A stretch of 64,000 nucleotides of DNA, taken from the NCBI RefSeq assembly GCF_000021685.1, contig NC_011959.1, positions 992,001-1,056,000 of the forward strand. The letters run 5' to 3'. The translations under genes and the position numbers were made by a program. Origin of the DNA: Thermomicrobium roseum DSM 5159 (GTDB lineage: Bacteria; Chloroflexota; Chloroflexia; Thermomicrobiales; Thermomicrobiaceae). Positions 8,403 to 17,301 of this stretch are shown here, piece after piece. Below the pieces are notes generated by a model. It did not search any database, had not been told where the DNA came from, and saw only the letters and a program-made list of their open reading frames with translations. Numbering within the stretch: position 1 is the stretch's first letter; the number at the start of each line of letters is the position of its first letter.

Positions 8403-9750
8403 CCGCCTGCGCGATCGAACCAACGGCCACGATGCGGAGCCCGCTCACTGGTGACGAAATCCGCGCCGATGCTGGAACATACGCCGAGCGAAATCCCAGG
8501 CGAGCTGCCTCCTGGAGCCGTCGCTCGAGTCCATGCACGCTGCGTACTTCTCCCGCCAGCCCGAGTTCACCGATGAAGACGGCATCGTCATCGAGCGGTA
8601 AACCGCTCGCCGATGAAGCGATCGCGAGGGCGACACCGAGATCGGCCGCCGGCTCGACCAGCCGATACCCCCCGGTCACATTGACGAAGACGTCCTGCTC
8701 ACCGAGCTTGAGTCCGGCATGCTTCGACAGCACTGCGACCAGTACTTGTAAGCGTGTCGCATCGAAGCCAGTGGCGATCCGCCGAGGTGTCCCGTATCCC
8801 GCGGAACTCGTCAACGCCTGTACCTCGATCAGAATGGGGCGCGTCCCCTCCAGCGTGACCACGACTGCACTCCCTGCGGCATGCGACGCCCGCTCCGCAA
8901 GGAAGAGCGCCGAGGGATTGCTCACGTCGAGGAGTCCGCTATCCGTCATTTCGAAAACACCGATTTCGTTGGTCGATCCGAACCGATTCTTGGCTGCACG
9001 CAACAGCCGGTGTTGATGGAAGCGCTCTCCCTCGAGGTAGAGAACCACATCGACCATGTGCTCGACGACTCGAGGACCCGCGATCAGACCTTCCTTCGTC
9101 ACATGCCCGACGAGGAAGACAGGGGTCCTCGCTCGCTTGGCGAACTGCAAGAGTTGTGCCGTGCAGTCGCGAACTTGCGAAACGCTCCCAGGCGACGACT
9201 CGCTACTGCTCAAGAAGACTGTCTGGATCGAATCGACGATCAGAATGGCTGGATCGAGCTCTTGCGCGATCTCGATCGCGCGATCGAGCGCGGTCTCCGC
9301 CAGAATCAGAACCCCGTCGCTGGTCTTACCGAGTCGGTCTGCCCGCAGTCTGATTTGCTCCGGCGACTCTTCCGCAGCAACATACAGCACCCGCAGTCCC
9401 TCACTTGCCAAACGCAGCGCTGCTTGCAAGAGCAGGGTCGACTTGCCGATACCCGGGTCGCCACCGAGCAATACCAGTGCTCCAGGAACCAGGCCGCCGC
9501 CGAGGACACGATCGAATTCCGGTGATCGGAGCGAAAGGCGCGTTCGTTCGGCGCTGGTTACACGCGAGAGTTCCTGCACCGGGGCGCCGGTTCCTTTCGC
9601 GTCTCCCGTCGCCGGGGTAGCGTCCACCGCTTGCTCGACCATCGTGCCCCATGCACCGCACGACGGACAGCGCCCATAGTAGCCCGAACTTTCCAGCCCA
9701 CAGGACTGGCACACCCAAACGGTGCGACGGCGTGTTCGACTCCGTGGCAC
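8338..9750 (-). CDS. radA: DNA repair protein RadA (Sms)
   Basis: A 470-residue RecA-like ATPase that helps process recombination intermediates. Order of domains: a zinc finger (WVCQSCG...CPSCGAWG), a RecA-type core with Walker A GGDPGIGKSTLL, the RadA signature KNRFGSTNEIGVFEM, and a C-terminal Lon-like domain (VNVTGGYRLVEPAADLGVA, FIGELGLAGEVRSV). The GTG at 9750 is preferred: AGGAGG lies four bases upstream and the zinc finger then begins at residue 13. A longer in-frame extension would run through the clpC terminator. Its 3' end overlaps the convergent murG-like gene. Confidence 0.95.
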   Translation of the reverse strand: MPRSRTRRRTVWVCQSCGLESSGYYGRCPSCGAWGTMVEQAVDATPATGDAKGTGAPVQELSRVTSAERTRLSLRSPEFDRVLGGGLVPGALVLLGGDPGIGKSTLLLQAALRLASEGLRVLYVAAEESPEQIRLRADRLGKTSDGVLILAETALDRAIEIAQELDPAILIVDSIQTVFLSSSESSPGSVSQVRDCTAQLLQFAKRARTPVFLVGHVTKEGLIAGPRVVEHMVDVVLYLEGERFHQHRLLRAAKNRFGSTNEIGVFEMTDSGLLDVSNPSALFLAERASHAAGSAVVVTLEGTRPILIEVQALTSSAGYGTPRRIATGFDATRLQVLVAVLSKHAGLKLGEQDVFVNVTGGYRLVEPAADLGVALAIASSASGLPLDDDAVFIGELGLAGEVRSVHGLERRLQEAARLGFRSAYVPASARISSPVSGLRIVAVGSIAQAVSSLAVRAVQDRLSHGVRREE

Positions 9751-9802
9751 GAATCCTCCTCTCGCACCAAGAACACCCGTTCGAGTGGGAAGTATAAACG
9801 AA

Positions 9803-9830
9803 CACGGCACTGGCCGGAACCAGTGCCGTG
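9803..9830 (-). terminator. Rho-independent terminator of clpC
   Basis: An 11-base perfect stem (CACGGCACTGG / CCAGTGCCGTG) with a six-base loop lies 24 bases after the clpC stop. On the minus strand it is followed by TTCGTTTATACTT, a modest T-rich tail. It separates clpC from radA. Confidence 0.65.
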
Positions 9831-9853
9831 TCTCGCTGAGAAAACCGTCTCCG

Positions 9854-12307
9854 TTAAGAGACTGTGCTCAGTGCCTCTGCCGGTTCGATGGTGAGCAAGT
9901 CGTCGCGGACATTGATGACGACCGTGCTCCCCGGCTTGAACCGACCAGCGAGGATCGCTTCCGCCAACGGATCCTCGATCAAGTTCTGGATGATCCGCCG
10001 CAATGGACGGGCTCCGAACTGCCGGTCGTAGCCGCGCTTCGCCAAAAGATCCTTCGCCGCATCGGTGACTTCGAGACCGATCTGTTGCTCCGCCAGCTGC
10101 TTGCGGATCCGCTTGAGTTCCAGATCGACGATCTGTCGGACGTGTTCTGGCGTCAGCGGATGGAAGACGATGACCGCATCGATTCGGTTCAGGAACTCCG
10201 GCCGGAAGGTCTGCTTGAGCTGCGAGAGGACTTTGTCCTTCATCGCAGTGTAATCAGCTTGCATCTTCTTGGTCGGATCGTCAGCCACTGCAAAGCCGAG
10301 GCTACCTTCGCGCTGGATCAGTTCCGCCCCGATGTTCGACGTCATGATCAAGATGGTGTTCCGGAAGTCGACACGCCGGCCTTTCGCATCCGTCAGGTTC
10401 CCATCCTCCATGATCTGGAGGAGGATGTTGAACGCTTCCGGATGCGCTTTCTCGATCTCGTCGAGCAGGATCACCGAGTACGGCTTGCGGCGCACGGCTT
10501 CCGTCAGCTGTCCACCTTCCTCGTACCCGATGTAGCCGGGCGGCGCCCCCACCAGACGCGACACCGTGTGCCGCTCCATGAATTCGCTCATGTCGATCTT
10601 GATCAGCGCATCCTCACTACCGAACATGAACTCAGCGAGCGCACGCGCCAACAGCGTCTTCCCCACTCCCGTCGGTCCGAGGAAGATGAAGGTCCCGATC
10701 GGTCGACGCGGGTCCTTGAGTCCCGCACGAGCACGGCGCACAGCACGAGCGAGCGTCGAAATCGCTTCGTCCTGCCCGATCACACGCTCATGCAGCGCTT
10801 CCTCCATATGGAGTAGGCGCTCGCTTTCCTCGGTGTGCAAACGGGTGAGCGGAATACCCGTCCACATCGAGACGACCTGGGCAATATCCTCTTCCGTGAC
10901 GATCGGCTCTTCCTGGCCTTGTTCTTCGCGCCAATGCTGCTCCAGCTCGTGGATACGATGCACCAACTGTCGCTCGCGCTCGCGCAACTCGGCAGCCAAC
11001 TCGAACTCCTGGCTGGCCACCGCGGCATCCAGTTCGCGCCGCAGCGACTCCAGCCCGCGACGAGCCTCCTTGAGCGACGGTGGTGAGGCAGAACGGTACA
11101 TCCGGACACGCGATGCAGCCTCATCGACCAGGTCGATCGCCTTGTCAGGCAAGAACCGATCGGTCACGTAACGTGCTGCCAACACAGCGGCCGCGTGAAG
11201 CGCCTCATCCGAAATCTTGAGCTTGTGATGCTCCTCGTACCGCTCACGGATCCCCTTCAGGATCTCGATCGTTTCCTCGACAGTCGGCTCGTTCACGATG
11301 ACGGGTTGGAATCGCCGCTCCAATGCTGCATCTCGCTCGATGTACTTCCGATACTCGTCGAGCGTCGTGGCACCGATCGTTTGCACCTCACCGCGCGACA
11401 AGGCGGGCTTCAAGATGTTCGCCGCATCGACTGCTCCCTCGGCCGCCCCGGCACCGACCAACGTGTGGAGTTCGTCGATGAACAGGATCGTCCCAGACTC
11501 CTTGACCTCCGCGACGATCTTCTTCAGCCGCTCTTCGAACTCGCCTCGATACTTGGTTCCAGCGACCAAGGCACCGATATCCAGGGCGACCAGGCGCTTG
11601 CCCTGCAGTGGCTCCGGCACGTCACCGGCAACGATCCGCTGCGCCAGCCCCTCCACGATCGCGGTCTTACCGACCCCTGGCTCACCGATCAAGGCTGGGT
11701 TGTTCTTCGTCCGGCGCGAGAGGATCTGCATCACTCGTTCGATTTCGTTGTGCCGACCGATGACTGGATCGAGCTTCCCGAGCCGAGCTGCCTCGGTGAG
11801 GTCGAACCCGAGCGCATCGAGGTACGGCGTCTTGGTCTGCTGCGCACGCTGCTGGTAGGCGGTCCCTTGGGCGAGCACCTGTAGGACCTGCTGGCGAACC
11901 TTTTCCAGGTTCACGCCGAGGCTCTCCAGCACGCCCGCAGCGATACCCTCACCCTCGCGAACGAGCCCGAGCAACAGATGCTCCGTTCCGATGTAGTGGT
12001 GCCCGAGTCGGCGCGCTTCATCCACGGCATACTCGATCACCTTGCGAGCGCGCGGGGTCAGCCCGATCTCACCGACGACCGTGCTTTCCCCTCGCCCGAT
12101 GATGAACTCGACGGCACTACGCACCTTGGGCAGCTGCACGCCCATGCTCTGGAGCACGCGTGCCGCCACACCTTCCCCCTCGCGCACGAGACCGAGGAGC
12201 AGGTGCTCGGTGCCGATGTAGTTGTGATTGAAGCGTCGCGCTTCCTCTTGGGCCAGCGCGAGCACTTTCCGGGCTCGTTCCGTGAACTTCTCGAACTTGT
12301 CCGCCAT
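9854..12307 (-). CDS. clpC: ATP-dependent Clp protease ATP-binding subunit ClpC
   Basis: An 817-residue HSP100 unfoldase that feeds substrates to ClpP. The N-terminal Clp-N repeats show twice ([19 protein letters not shown] and again [19 protein letters not shown]). AAA-1 has Walker [16 protein letters not shown]. The middle region carries a UVR-like segment ([20 protein letters not shown]), which marks ClpC rather than ClpA. AAA-2 has Walker [21 protein letters not shown]. The ATG at 12307 follows GGGAG by eight bases. No CtsR-McsAB genes sit upstream and no CIRCE repeat was seen, so its heat control is not apparent. It is a single-gene unit with its own promoter and terminator. Confidence 0.96.
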   Translation of the reverse strand: MADKFEKFTERARKVLALAQEEARRFNHNYIGTEHLLLGLVREGEGVAARVLQSMGVQLPKVRSAVEFIIGRGESTVVGEIGLTPRARKVIEYAVDEARRLGHHYIGTEHLLLGLVREGEGIAAGVLESLGVNLEKVRQQVLQVLAQGTAYQQRAQQTKTPYLDALGFDLTEAARLGKLDPVIGRHNEIERVMQILSRRTKNNPALIGEPGVGKTAIVEGLAQRIVAGDVPEPLQGKRLVALDIGALVAGTKYRGEFEERLKKIVAEVKESGTILFIDELHTLVGAGAAEGAVDAANILKPALSRGEVQTIGATTLDEYRKYIERDAALERRFQPVIVNEPTVEETIEILKGIRERYEEHHKLKISDEALHAAAVLAARYVTDRFLPDKAIDLVDEAASRVRMYRSASPPSLKEARRGLESLRRELDAAVASQEFELAAELRERERQLVHRIHELEQHWREEQGQEEPIVTEEDIAQVVSMWTGIPLTRLHTEESERLLHMEEALHERVIGQDEAISTLARAVRRARAGLKDPRRPIGTFIFLGPTGVGKTLLARALAEFMFGSEDALIKIDMSEFMERHTVSRLVGAPPGYIGYEEGGQLTEAVRRKPYSVILLDEIEKAHPEAFNILLQIMEDGNLTDAKGRRVDFRNTILIMTSNIGAELIQREGSLGFAVADDPTKKMQADYTAMKDKVLSQLKQTFRPEFLNRIDAVIVFHPLTPEHVRQIVDLELKRIRKQLAEQQIGLEVTDAAKDLLAKRGYDRQFGARPLRRIIQNLIEDPLAEAILAGRFKPGSTVVINVRDDLLTIEPAEALSTVS

Positions 12308-12421
12308 AGCACACACTCCCGGGCGAATGCCCGTACTCTCTCATGGGATGTCGGCAAGAAAGCCGGTGCGCGAAAGCTCCGCGGCTCGTCGATTCCTGCG
12401 TCTCACCTCCTGCACCGATCA

Positions 12422-12451
12422 AGTTTACCTAGCTCAGGCGCCGCGTACCAA
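12422..12451 (-). promoter_or_regulatory. Candidate promoter of clpC
   Basis: On the minus strand TTGGTA (12446-12451) and TAAACT (12422-12427) are separated by 18 bases. The predicted leader of about 105 bases before the clpC ATG is long for this genome. Confidence 0.45.
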
Positions 12452-12479
12452 CGCCTGCAGCGAGGATCCAGGAAGGCGA

Positions 12480-12504
12480 AGCCCCCAGCTCTGGCCTGGG
12501 GGCT
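12480..12504 (-). terminator. Terminator of the S1-protein gene
   Basis: A nine-base perfect stem (AGCCCCCAG / CTGGGGGCT) with a seven-base loop lies 65 bases past the stop of the S1 gene. The T tract after it is weak (TTCGCCTTCC on the minus strand). Confidence 0.6.
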
Positions 12505-12568
12505 CCTCCCGAGCAATCGACGATCGCGTTCTCGCTACCCGTTGTTCGAGGTACCGTGCTGGTGGGAC

Positions 12569-13900
12569 TCAGGCGTCTCCACCATTCTCGGCCGGCAACT
12601 CTTCATCCACCGGCTCGGACTCGACATCGATGTCGGATATCTCAGCTTCTTCGCCGTCTGTACCGTACGGCGTGATACCGCGGGCGATCAACTGCTGCTT
12701 GATCGCCACAGCCTCGGGTCCCAAGGTGGCTTCCAGTTCCTCGTCCGAAATCTCCAGCGCACGCCTCAAGCTCAACCCGATCCGCCGCCTCGCGGGATCG
12801 ATGCGGATCACGCGAACGATGACGTCATCGCCCTCTTGCAGCACCTCGTTCGGATGCTCGACCCGCCAACCGGCCAACTCCGAGACGTGGATCAGCCCCT
12901 CCACGCCCTCTTGCAAGCGGGCGAACGCCCCGAACGACGCCAGCTGCGTGATCGTGCCCCGCACCACCTGCCCGACCTGGAACTGACTCGCCACCTGCAT
13001 CCAGGGTTCGGGTTGCGTCCGACGAATCGACAACGCGATCTTACGCTGTTCCGGATTGACCGAGAGCACCATCACGTCGACTTCGTCGCCGACCCGCAGC
13101 ACTTCACTCGGATGCTTGACGCGCGTCCAAGAAATCTCCGAGAGGTGGACGAGGCCGTCCGCACCACCGATATCCACGAACACGCCGAAGTCCGCGATGC
13201 TGGTGACTCGCCCGCGCCGCGTCTCTCCCTCCCGAAGCGTCTCGATGAGCTGCGCCTTCATGGCATCGCGCTGTTCCTGCACCGCCTGCCGCTCGGAGAG
13301 GATCAAGCGATTGCGGTGGCGATTGATCTCGATGATCTTGAGCTTCAACCGTTGCCCGACCATCCGCGCCATATCAGCCTGCTTGCTCACCTCATCCCCG
13401 CCGCGGATGGCCACCACCTGTGATGCCGGCACGAACCCACGGATGCCATCCAGGTTGACCAGCAGGCCGCCTTTGTTATAGTTGACGACCTCCGCCTCGA
13501 TGACGCCTCCAGCCTCGAAAACCTCTTGAAGCCGTCGCCAGGTCTTCTCCTGCCGCGCACGATCGATCGAGAGAATCGCCTGGCCAGCCTGATCTTCCGG
13601 CTGGAGAACGAATACGAGCACTCGATCACCAGGCCGCAACCGACCGAGTTCCTCCGGCGACAAGGTTTGGAACTCCCGGCTCGGCACGACGCCCTCGCAC
13701 TTACCACCGATATCGACCAGGATCTTCTCCCGGTCGACGTGCATGACCTCGCCTTCGACCACGTCACCATACCGGAACAACCGGTAATCGTAGCTCGGGT
13801 CATCCAGCAAGCGCCGAAAAATCTCCGCATCATCCATGACCGGGATGCTCCCCAGTCCCTGCCGACCGAAGTGCACTTCGTCGATCTGCTGCCCCACCAT
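12569..13900 (-). CDS. 30S ribosomal protein S1-like, four S1 domains
   Basis: A 443-residue RNA-binding protein with four S1 (OB-fold) repeats. They begin near GDVVEGEVMHVDREKILVDIGGKCEGVVP, GGVIEAEVVNYNKGGLLVNLDGIRG, GETRRGRVTSIADFGVFVDIGGADGLVHLS and GQVVRGTITQLASFGAFARLQEGVEGLIHVS (each quoted in part by its conserved core). It should help mRNA binding on the small subunit. The C-terminus is a short acidic tail (EEAEISDIDVESE). The ATG at 13900 has GAGGAAGG just upstream; an internal ATG at 13837 is less supported. Four repeats instead of E. coli's six is usual in Gram-positive-type and Chloroflexi S1 proteins. Confidence 0.9.
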   Translation of the reverse strand: MVGQQIDEVHFGRQGLGSIPVMDDAEIFRRLLDDPSYDYRLFRYGDVVEGEVMHVDREKILVDIGGKCEGVVPSREFQTLSPEELGRLRPGDRVLVFVLQPEDQAGQAILSIDRARQEKTWRRLQEVFEAGGVIEAEVVNYNKGGLLVNLDGIRGFVPASQVVAIRGGDEVSKQADMARMVGQRLKLKIIEINRHRNRLILSERQAVQEQRDAMKAQLIETLREGETRRGRVTSIADFGVFVDIGGADGLVHLSEISWTRVKHPSEVLRVGDEVDVMVLSVNPEQRKIALSIRRTQPEPWMQVASQFQVGQVVRGTITQLASFGAFARLQEGVEGLIHVSELAGWRVEHPNEVLQEGDDVIVRVIRIDPARRRIGLSLRRALEISDEELEATLGPEAVAIKQQLIARGITPYGTDGEEAEISDIDVESEPVDEELPAENGGDA

Positions 13901-13976
13901 GTACCTTCCTCGAGTGCCGTAATTTTGCCAACCTTCCGGACGTCCCTGGTCCGTCGGCTAGCGAGACACCGCCGCT

Positions 13977-14005
13977 AGTATACCGGGAACTCGCGATCAC
14001 GACAA
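13977..14005 (-). promoter_or_regulatory. Promoter of the S1-protein gene
   Basis: On the minus strand TTGTCG (14000-14005) and TATACT (13977-13982) are spaced by exactly 17 bases, a good sigma-A type promoter. The start would be near 13970, giving a leader of about 70 bases. Confidence 0.7.
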
Positions 14006-14055
14006 GCACCTCGCTTGACACGCCAGTCAGGTTCCCTGAGCTACAGCCAGTTCGG

Positions 14056-15174
14056 TCAGTGTCCAACTGCTTCGCTTCGACCAGCAACTGCTCGCTCCAC
14101 TTCACTGGCCAAAGCCGCACACACCTCCTCGAGATCGCTCCAGCGCACCCACCCCATATGCCCTACCCGAATGATCTGTCCCTTCAAGCGCCCTTGACCA
14201 CCATTAACCGCGATCCCGTAACGCTCTTCCAGGCTGCAAACCAACTCCTCGGCACCGATGCCCGCAGGCGGGACGAGTGCCGTCACTGTAGCGCTCTCGT
14301 AGCCACCTTCTGCGAAGCAGGTAAAGCCCAACTCGCTCGTGACGTGGCGAAATCTCACCGCGAGATCTCGGTGTCTCGTCCAGACGTTCTCTAGGCCCTC
14401 CGCTTCGATCAGCTGGACCGCTGCGTCCAAGCCATAGATCAGACTGATCGGTGCAGTCGACGGCAGGTCTCCTGTCCGTGCGGCAGACCGGTACTCCCGG
14501 AGATCCCAAAAAGCGCGTGGATAGCTGGCCCGGTCGATCATCTCCCAGGCTCGCGATCCGACGGCGACGATGACCAGCCCTGGCGGGCACATCCACGCCT
14601 TCTGGGAGCCACTGAAGATGAGATCCACTCCCCACTCATCCATCTCCAGCGGCAGTCCAGCCACTGCACTCACGCCGTCCACCACCAAGAGCGCACCAGC
14701 ATCCCGCACGACAGCAGCGATCTCTCGAAGCGGATTCGTGACCCCCGTCGAAGTCTCGTTATAGACCAGCAAAACAGCTCGCACTGGCTCGGTCTCCGCG
14801 AGCCACCCTGCAACATCACTCGGCTTGATTGCCCTCCCGTAAGGAACCTCGCGCACGATCAACTGCAGGCCATACCGCTCCGCCACCCGCCGCCATCGCT
14901 CACCGAAGTCCCCGTTCACGAGCAGCAGGACCCGATCACCCGGGGCGAGCAAATTGACCAATGCAATCTCCCAACCCGCCGATCCGGTGCCGGGCATGAC
15001 GAAAACGTCTCCGTCCGTCCGATGCAGTGCGCGCAGTCGCTCCAGCAGAGACCGCACCAAACCCCGGAACCATCCACCGCGATGCGGCACCATCGGACGC
15101 TGCAACGCCTCGACGACCGCTGGCGGTAACGGCGTTGGCCCGGCAATCCTGAGGTTGCGGATCGTCACCGTCAT
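14056..15174 (-). CDS. Class V aminotransferase (alanine-glyoxylate / serine-pyruvate type)
   Basis: A 372-residue PLP enzyme expected to move an amino group between alanine or serine and glyoxylate or a related 2-oxo acid. The PLP lysine is in GSQKAWMCPPGL. The upstream block VLLVYNETSTGVTNPL and LLVVDGVSAVAGLPLEMDEW are typical of the alanine-glyoxylate group, as is the N-terminal IAGPTPLP. The ATG at 15174 follows AAGGGGG and overlaps the upstream gene's stop (ATGA), so the two are co-transcribed. Pairing with a polysaccharide-polymerase-like membrane protein gives no obvious pathway link. A phosphonate- or purine-pathway transaminase of the same fold cannot be excluded. Confidence 0.85.
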   Translation of the reverse strand: MTVTIRNLRIAGPTPLPPAVVEALQRPMVPHRGGWFRGLVRSLLERLRALHRTDGDVFVMPGTGSAGWEIALVNLLAPGDRVLLLVNGDFGERWRRVAERYGLQLIVREVPYGRAIKPSDVAGWLAETEPVRAVLLVYNETSTGVTNPLREIAAVVRDAGALLVVDGVSAVAGLPLEMDEWGVDLIFSGSQKAWMCPPGLVIVAVGSRAWEMIDRASYPRAFWDLREYRSAARTGDLPSTAPISLIYGLDAAVQLIEAEGLENVWTRHRDLAVRFRHVTSELGFTCFAEGGYESATVTALVPPAGIGAEELVCSLEERYGIAVNGGQGRLKGQIIRVGHMGWVRWSDLEEVCAALASEVERAVAGRSEAVGH

Positions 15175-16634
15175 GCTGTTCCCCCTTCTGTGTGCTGTGT
15201 TCCCGTCGATCGTGTGCCAGCGACCAGCACTATCGCCTGCGTCAACCAAAAGGTCGCAACCATGTGCGGGAAGCTAATATTGGCGTAATAGTGGTCGAAG
15301 AACCCGATCAGCAGCGCCGCGGCCTGCGCACCGAGCCAGGCGAGGAGAAGATCACCCTCCGCGCTCGCGGCCATCCGATGCCAGGTTCGCCACCCCGTCC
15401 AAGCAATTCCCATTACTGCAACCAAGAATGTCCCGAGTCCCAAAAGTCCCATCCGTTCCGCGATCAGAAGGTAGATACTCGAAACCCCAGTCCACAGTTC
15501 GATTGTCGGCGCTGCTCCGAAGCCGACGCCGAAAGCAGGATAGTCGCGGATGATCGCCAACGCCGTCCGGTACTCTTCCAGTCGCATGCGCGTCGCGGGA
15601 TCTTGCAACATGAATCCTTGCCACAATCGCTCGACGAAGCGCTCACCGAACCCGAGCACGCTGGCACCAGCAAGACCGATCCCTCCCGGTACCAGAAGCC
15701 AGCGATAGCGCGCCAGAGCGACCAGACCGATACCGAACGCAGCTCCCAACCAACCCGCACGCGAGTAAGTCAGGAGCAACGCGGAGCCAGACACGATAGC
15801 CGCGAGCGCGGCAGGCCAGCGAGGAATCGCAGGTCGCTGCGCGACAGTCATCGTGACCGCGACAACTACAGCCAGAGCCAGTAGGCCGGCGAACGAATTG
15901 GGGTCGACGCTCGTACTCGTCAAACGCATCGGCTTCGCAGGGTCGTCCTCGATATAGCGGACGATCCGAGTATCCGGATATCCATAGGGAATCAGCCGGG
16001 CCAGCACAGCCAGCGTCAGTCGTGGTCCACCAGCGTAGAGGACCAGGCCAATGGCGGCAGCGACGCTCGCCAGCACAAGAAAAACCCCTGTAAAACGACG
16101 AACGTCAGCGTGGCCTTGGAGCGAGGACCACGCCACGAAGAAGAGACTGACGCTGACCAGAAACTTCGCAAAATTGTGGTACGTCTGCGACGAGTAGCCA
16201 CGATCGACGCCGAGGACAAAGGCGAAAACCGCCACCGCAATGAAAAGCATGACCGCGACCAAAAGCGGATGACTGGGAATCGTCTCGTCCCGACGCAAGA
16301 AAAGCCGGAGAAGCCACACACTGAGCACGCCGAGGCCTGTCATCTCCAAGAGTGGTGGCGTGATGACGATTTTGACGGGAATGACGGCGTACGGTACGAG
16401 GGCGATGACAGCGAGAACAACCCACAAACCAGCCCGCACATCGCTCAGGATGAGCAGCGTGGCGACGATCCCAGGTAGGACGAGAGCCGCTGGGAGAGGA
16501 CCAAAAAGGACGAGGACGATCGCGAGTGCGATCGCACCGATTCCTGCAACGAGTGCACCAGCGAGCCGCACGAGTGTCGGTTCAGCGAGTGTCCGGTCTG
16601 CGACCGGCCAGATCGGTAGCCATCCTTCGGGCAT
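15171..16634 (-). CDS. O-antigen ligase/polymerase-like membrane protein
   Basis: A 487-residue polytopic protein with about 11-12 hydrophobic segments. It resembles the Wzy/WaaL family: a large soluble loop in the C-terminal half holds the pattern RLEEYRTALAIIRDYPAFGVGFG, where the RxxxW/Y-A-x-I...P-x-x-G-G-F/V-G element of O-antigen ligases is found. It would join or polymerise sugars on a lipid carrier at the outer membrane face. The ATG at 16634 with GAGGG seven bases upstream is preferred over a TTG at 16676. It is divergent from the HxlR regulator. No glycosyltransferase cluster is adjacent, so the glycan is unknown. Confidence 0.72.
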   Translation of the reverse strand: MPEGWLPIWPVADRTLAEPTLVRLAGALVAGIGAIALAIVLVLFGPLPAALVLPGIVATLLILSDVRAGLWVVLAVIALVPYAVIPVKIVITPPLLEMTGLGVLSVWLLRLFLRRDETIPSHPLLVAVMLFIAVAVFAFVLGVDRGYSSQTYHNFAKFLVSVSLFFVAWSSLQGHADVRRFTGVFLVLASVAAAIGLVLYAGGPRLTLAVLARLIPYGYPDTRIVRYIEDDPAKPMRLTSTSVDPNSFAGLLALAVVVAVTMTVAQRPAIPRWPAALAAIVSGSALLLTYSRAGWLGAAFGIGLVALARYRWLLVPGGIGLAGASVLGFGERFVERLWQGFMLQDPATRMRLEEYRTALAIIRDYPAFGVGFGAAPTIELWTGVSSIYLLIAERMGLLGLGTFLVAVMGIAWTGWRTWHRMAASAEGDLLLAWLGAQAAALLIGFFDHYYANISFPHMVATFWLTQAIVLVAGTRSTGTQHTEGGTA

Positions 16635-16712
16635 CCGACGCGCCCTCGCGTTCGTCCCGCTTGCCCTGGGCTGCAACAGCTGCTACGCTCCCCCACAGGC
16701 GAGCACCTGCTG

Positions 16713-16733
16713 CCGAGCCTACCGAGCATACCG
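16713..16733. repeat. Tandem 9-base repeat in the divergent wzy-like/hxlR promoter region
   Basis: CCGAGCCTA and CCGAGCATA are directly adjacent, followed by a partial third copy (CCG). The repeat lies 27 bases before the hxlR start, a plausible operator position for the regulator. Confidence 0.5.
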
Positions 16734-16759
16734 CGTGGCAGGATGGAGGTGAGCCCACG

Positions 16760-17077
16760 ATGCACGCGCTGCCCCTACCGCCAGAACGATGCCCGCTCGC
16801 TCGCACCGCGGCCATCCTCTGTGACCGCTGGACTCCTCTGATTCTCAGGGATCTGGCGCGCGGACTCGATCGATTCAGCCAACTCGAGCGCTCCGTTCGC
16901 GGGATCAGCCCAAAGACTCTCTCCACGCGCCTCAAGCAACTCGAAGCTGCCGGACTGATTCGCCGCATCGAAAGCGATGGTAGTCACCGACGCTACGGCC
17001 TCACTCCGCGCGGTGAAGCGCTCATCCCTCTCATCCGTGCCATGCGCGACTATGGGCGGACCTGGCTGACTCATTGA
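16760..17077 (+). CDS. HxlR-family winged-helix transcriptional regulator
   Basis: A 105-residue DNA-binding protein. The family cysteine near the N-terminus (PPERCPLARTAAILCDRWTP), LILRDLARGLDRFSQLERS, GISPKTLSTRLKQLEAAGLI (recognition helix) and RRYGLTPRGEAL (wing) are all HxlR-like. The start is ATG 16760 behind GGAGGTGA. HxlR proteins often sense electrophiles or redox state through that conserved cysteine, and usually repress a neighbour. Here the divergent neighbour is the O-antigen-ligase-like gene. The tandem 9-base repeat between the two genes is a candidate operator (inference). Confidence 0.87.
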   Translation: MHALPLPPERCPLARTAAILCDRWTPLILRDLARGLDRFSQLERSVRGISPKTLSTRLKQLEAAGLIRRIESDGSHRRYGLTPRGEALIPLIRAMRDYGRTWLTH

Positions 17078-17301
17078 ACACAGTGCGGCGGTGGTATCGC
17101 GCCCCCAGTGATCGTGCCCGCCCACCGCCTGTCGCCCCGATACGAAGCAGCCGATCCCCCGTGCAGCGCTCGGGAGACTCGCTCGGTCTAGCCATCATCT
17201 CTCAGAGCCATTAGTACCTCCCTTCACCTCAAGTTCGCGCTCTCCTCGGTCGAACTGTGATACCAGGGCGTGATTCGACCGTGCGGTGAGGGGAGGTAAC
17301 G

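Noticed and set aside
12308..12425. Upstream ORF starting near AGGAGGTGAG in the clpC leader
   Set aside because: The start codon would overlap its own ribosome site, and the encoded peptide looks random; no support beyond the SD-like string.
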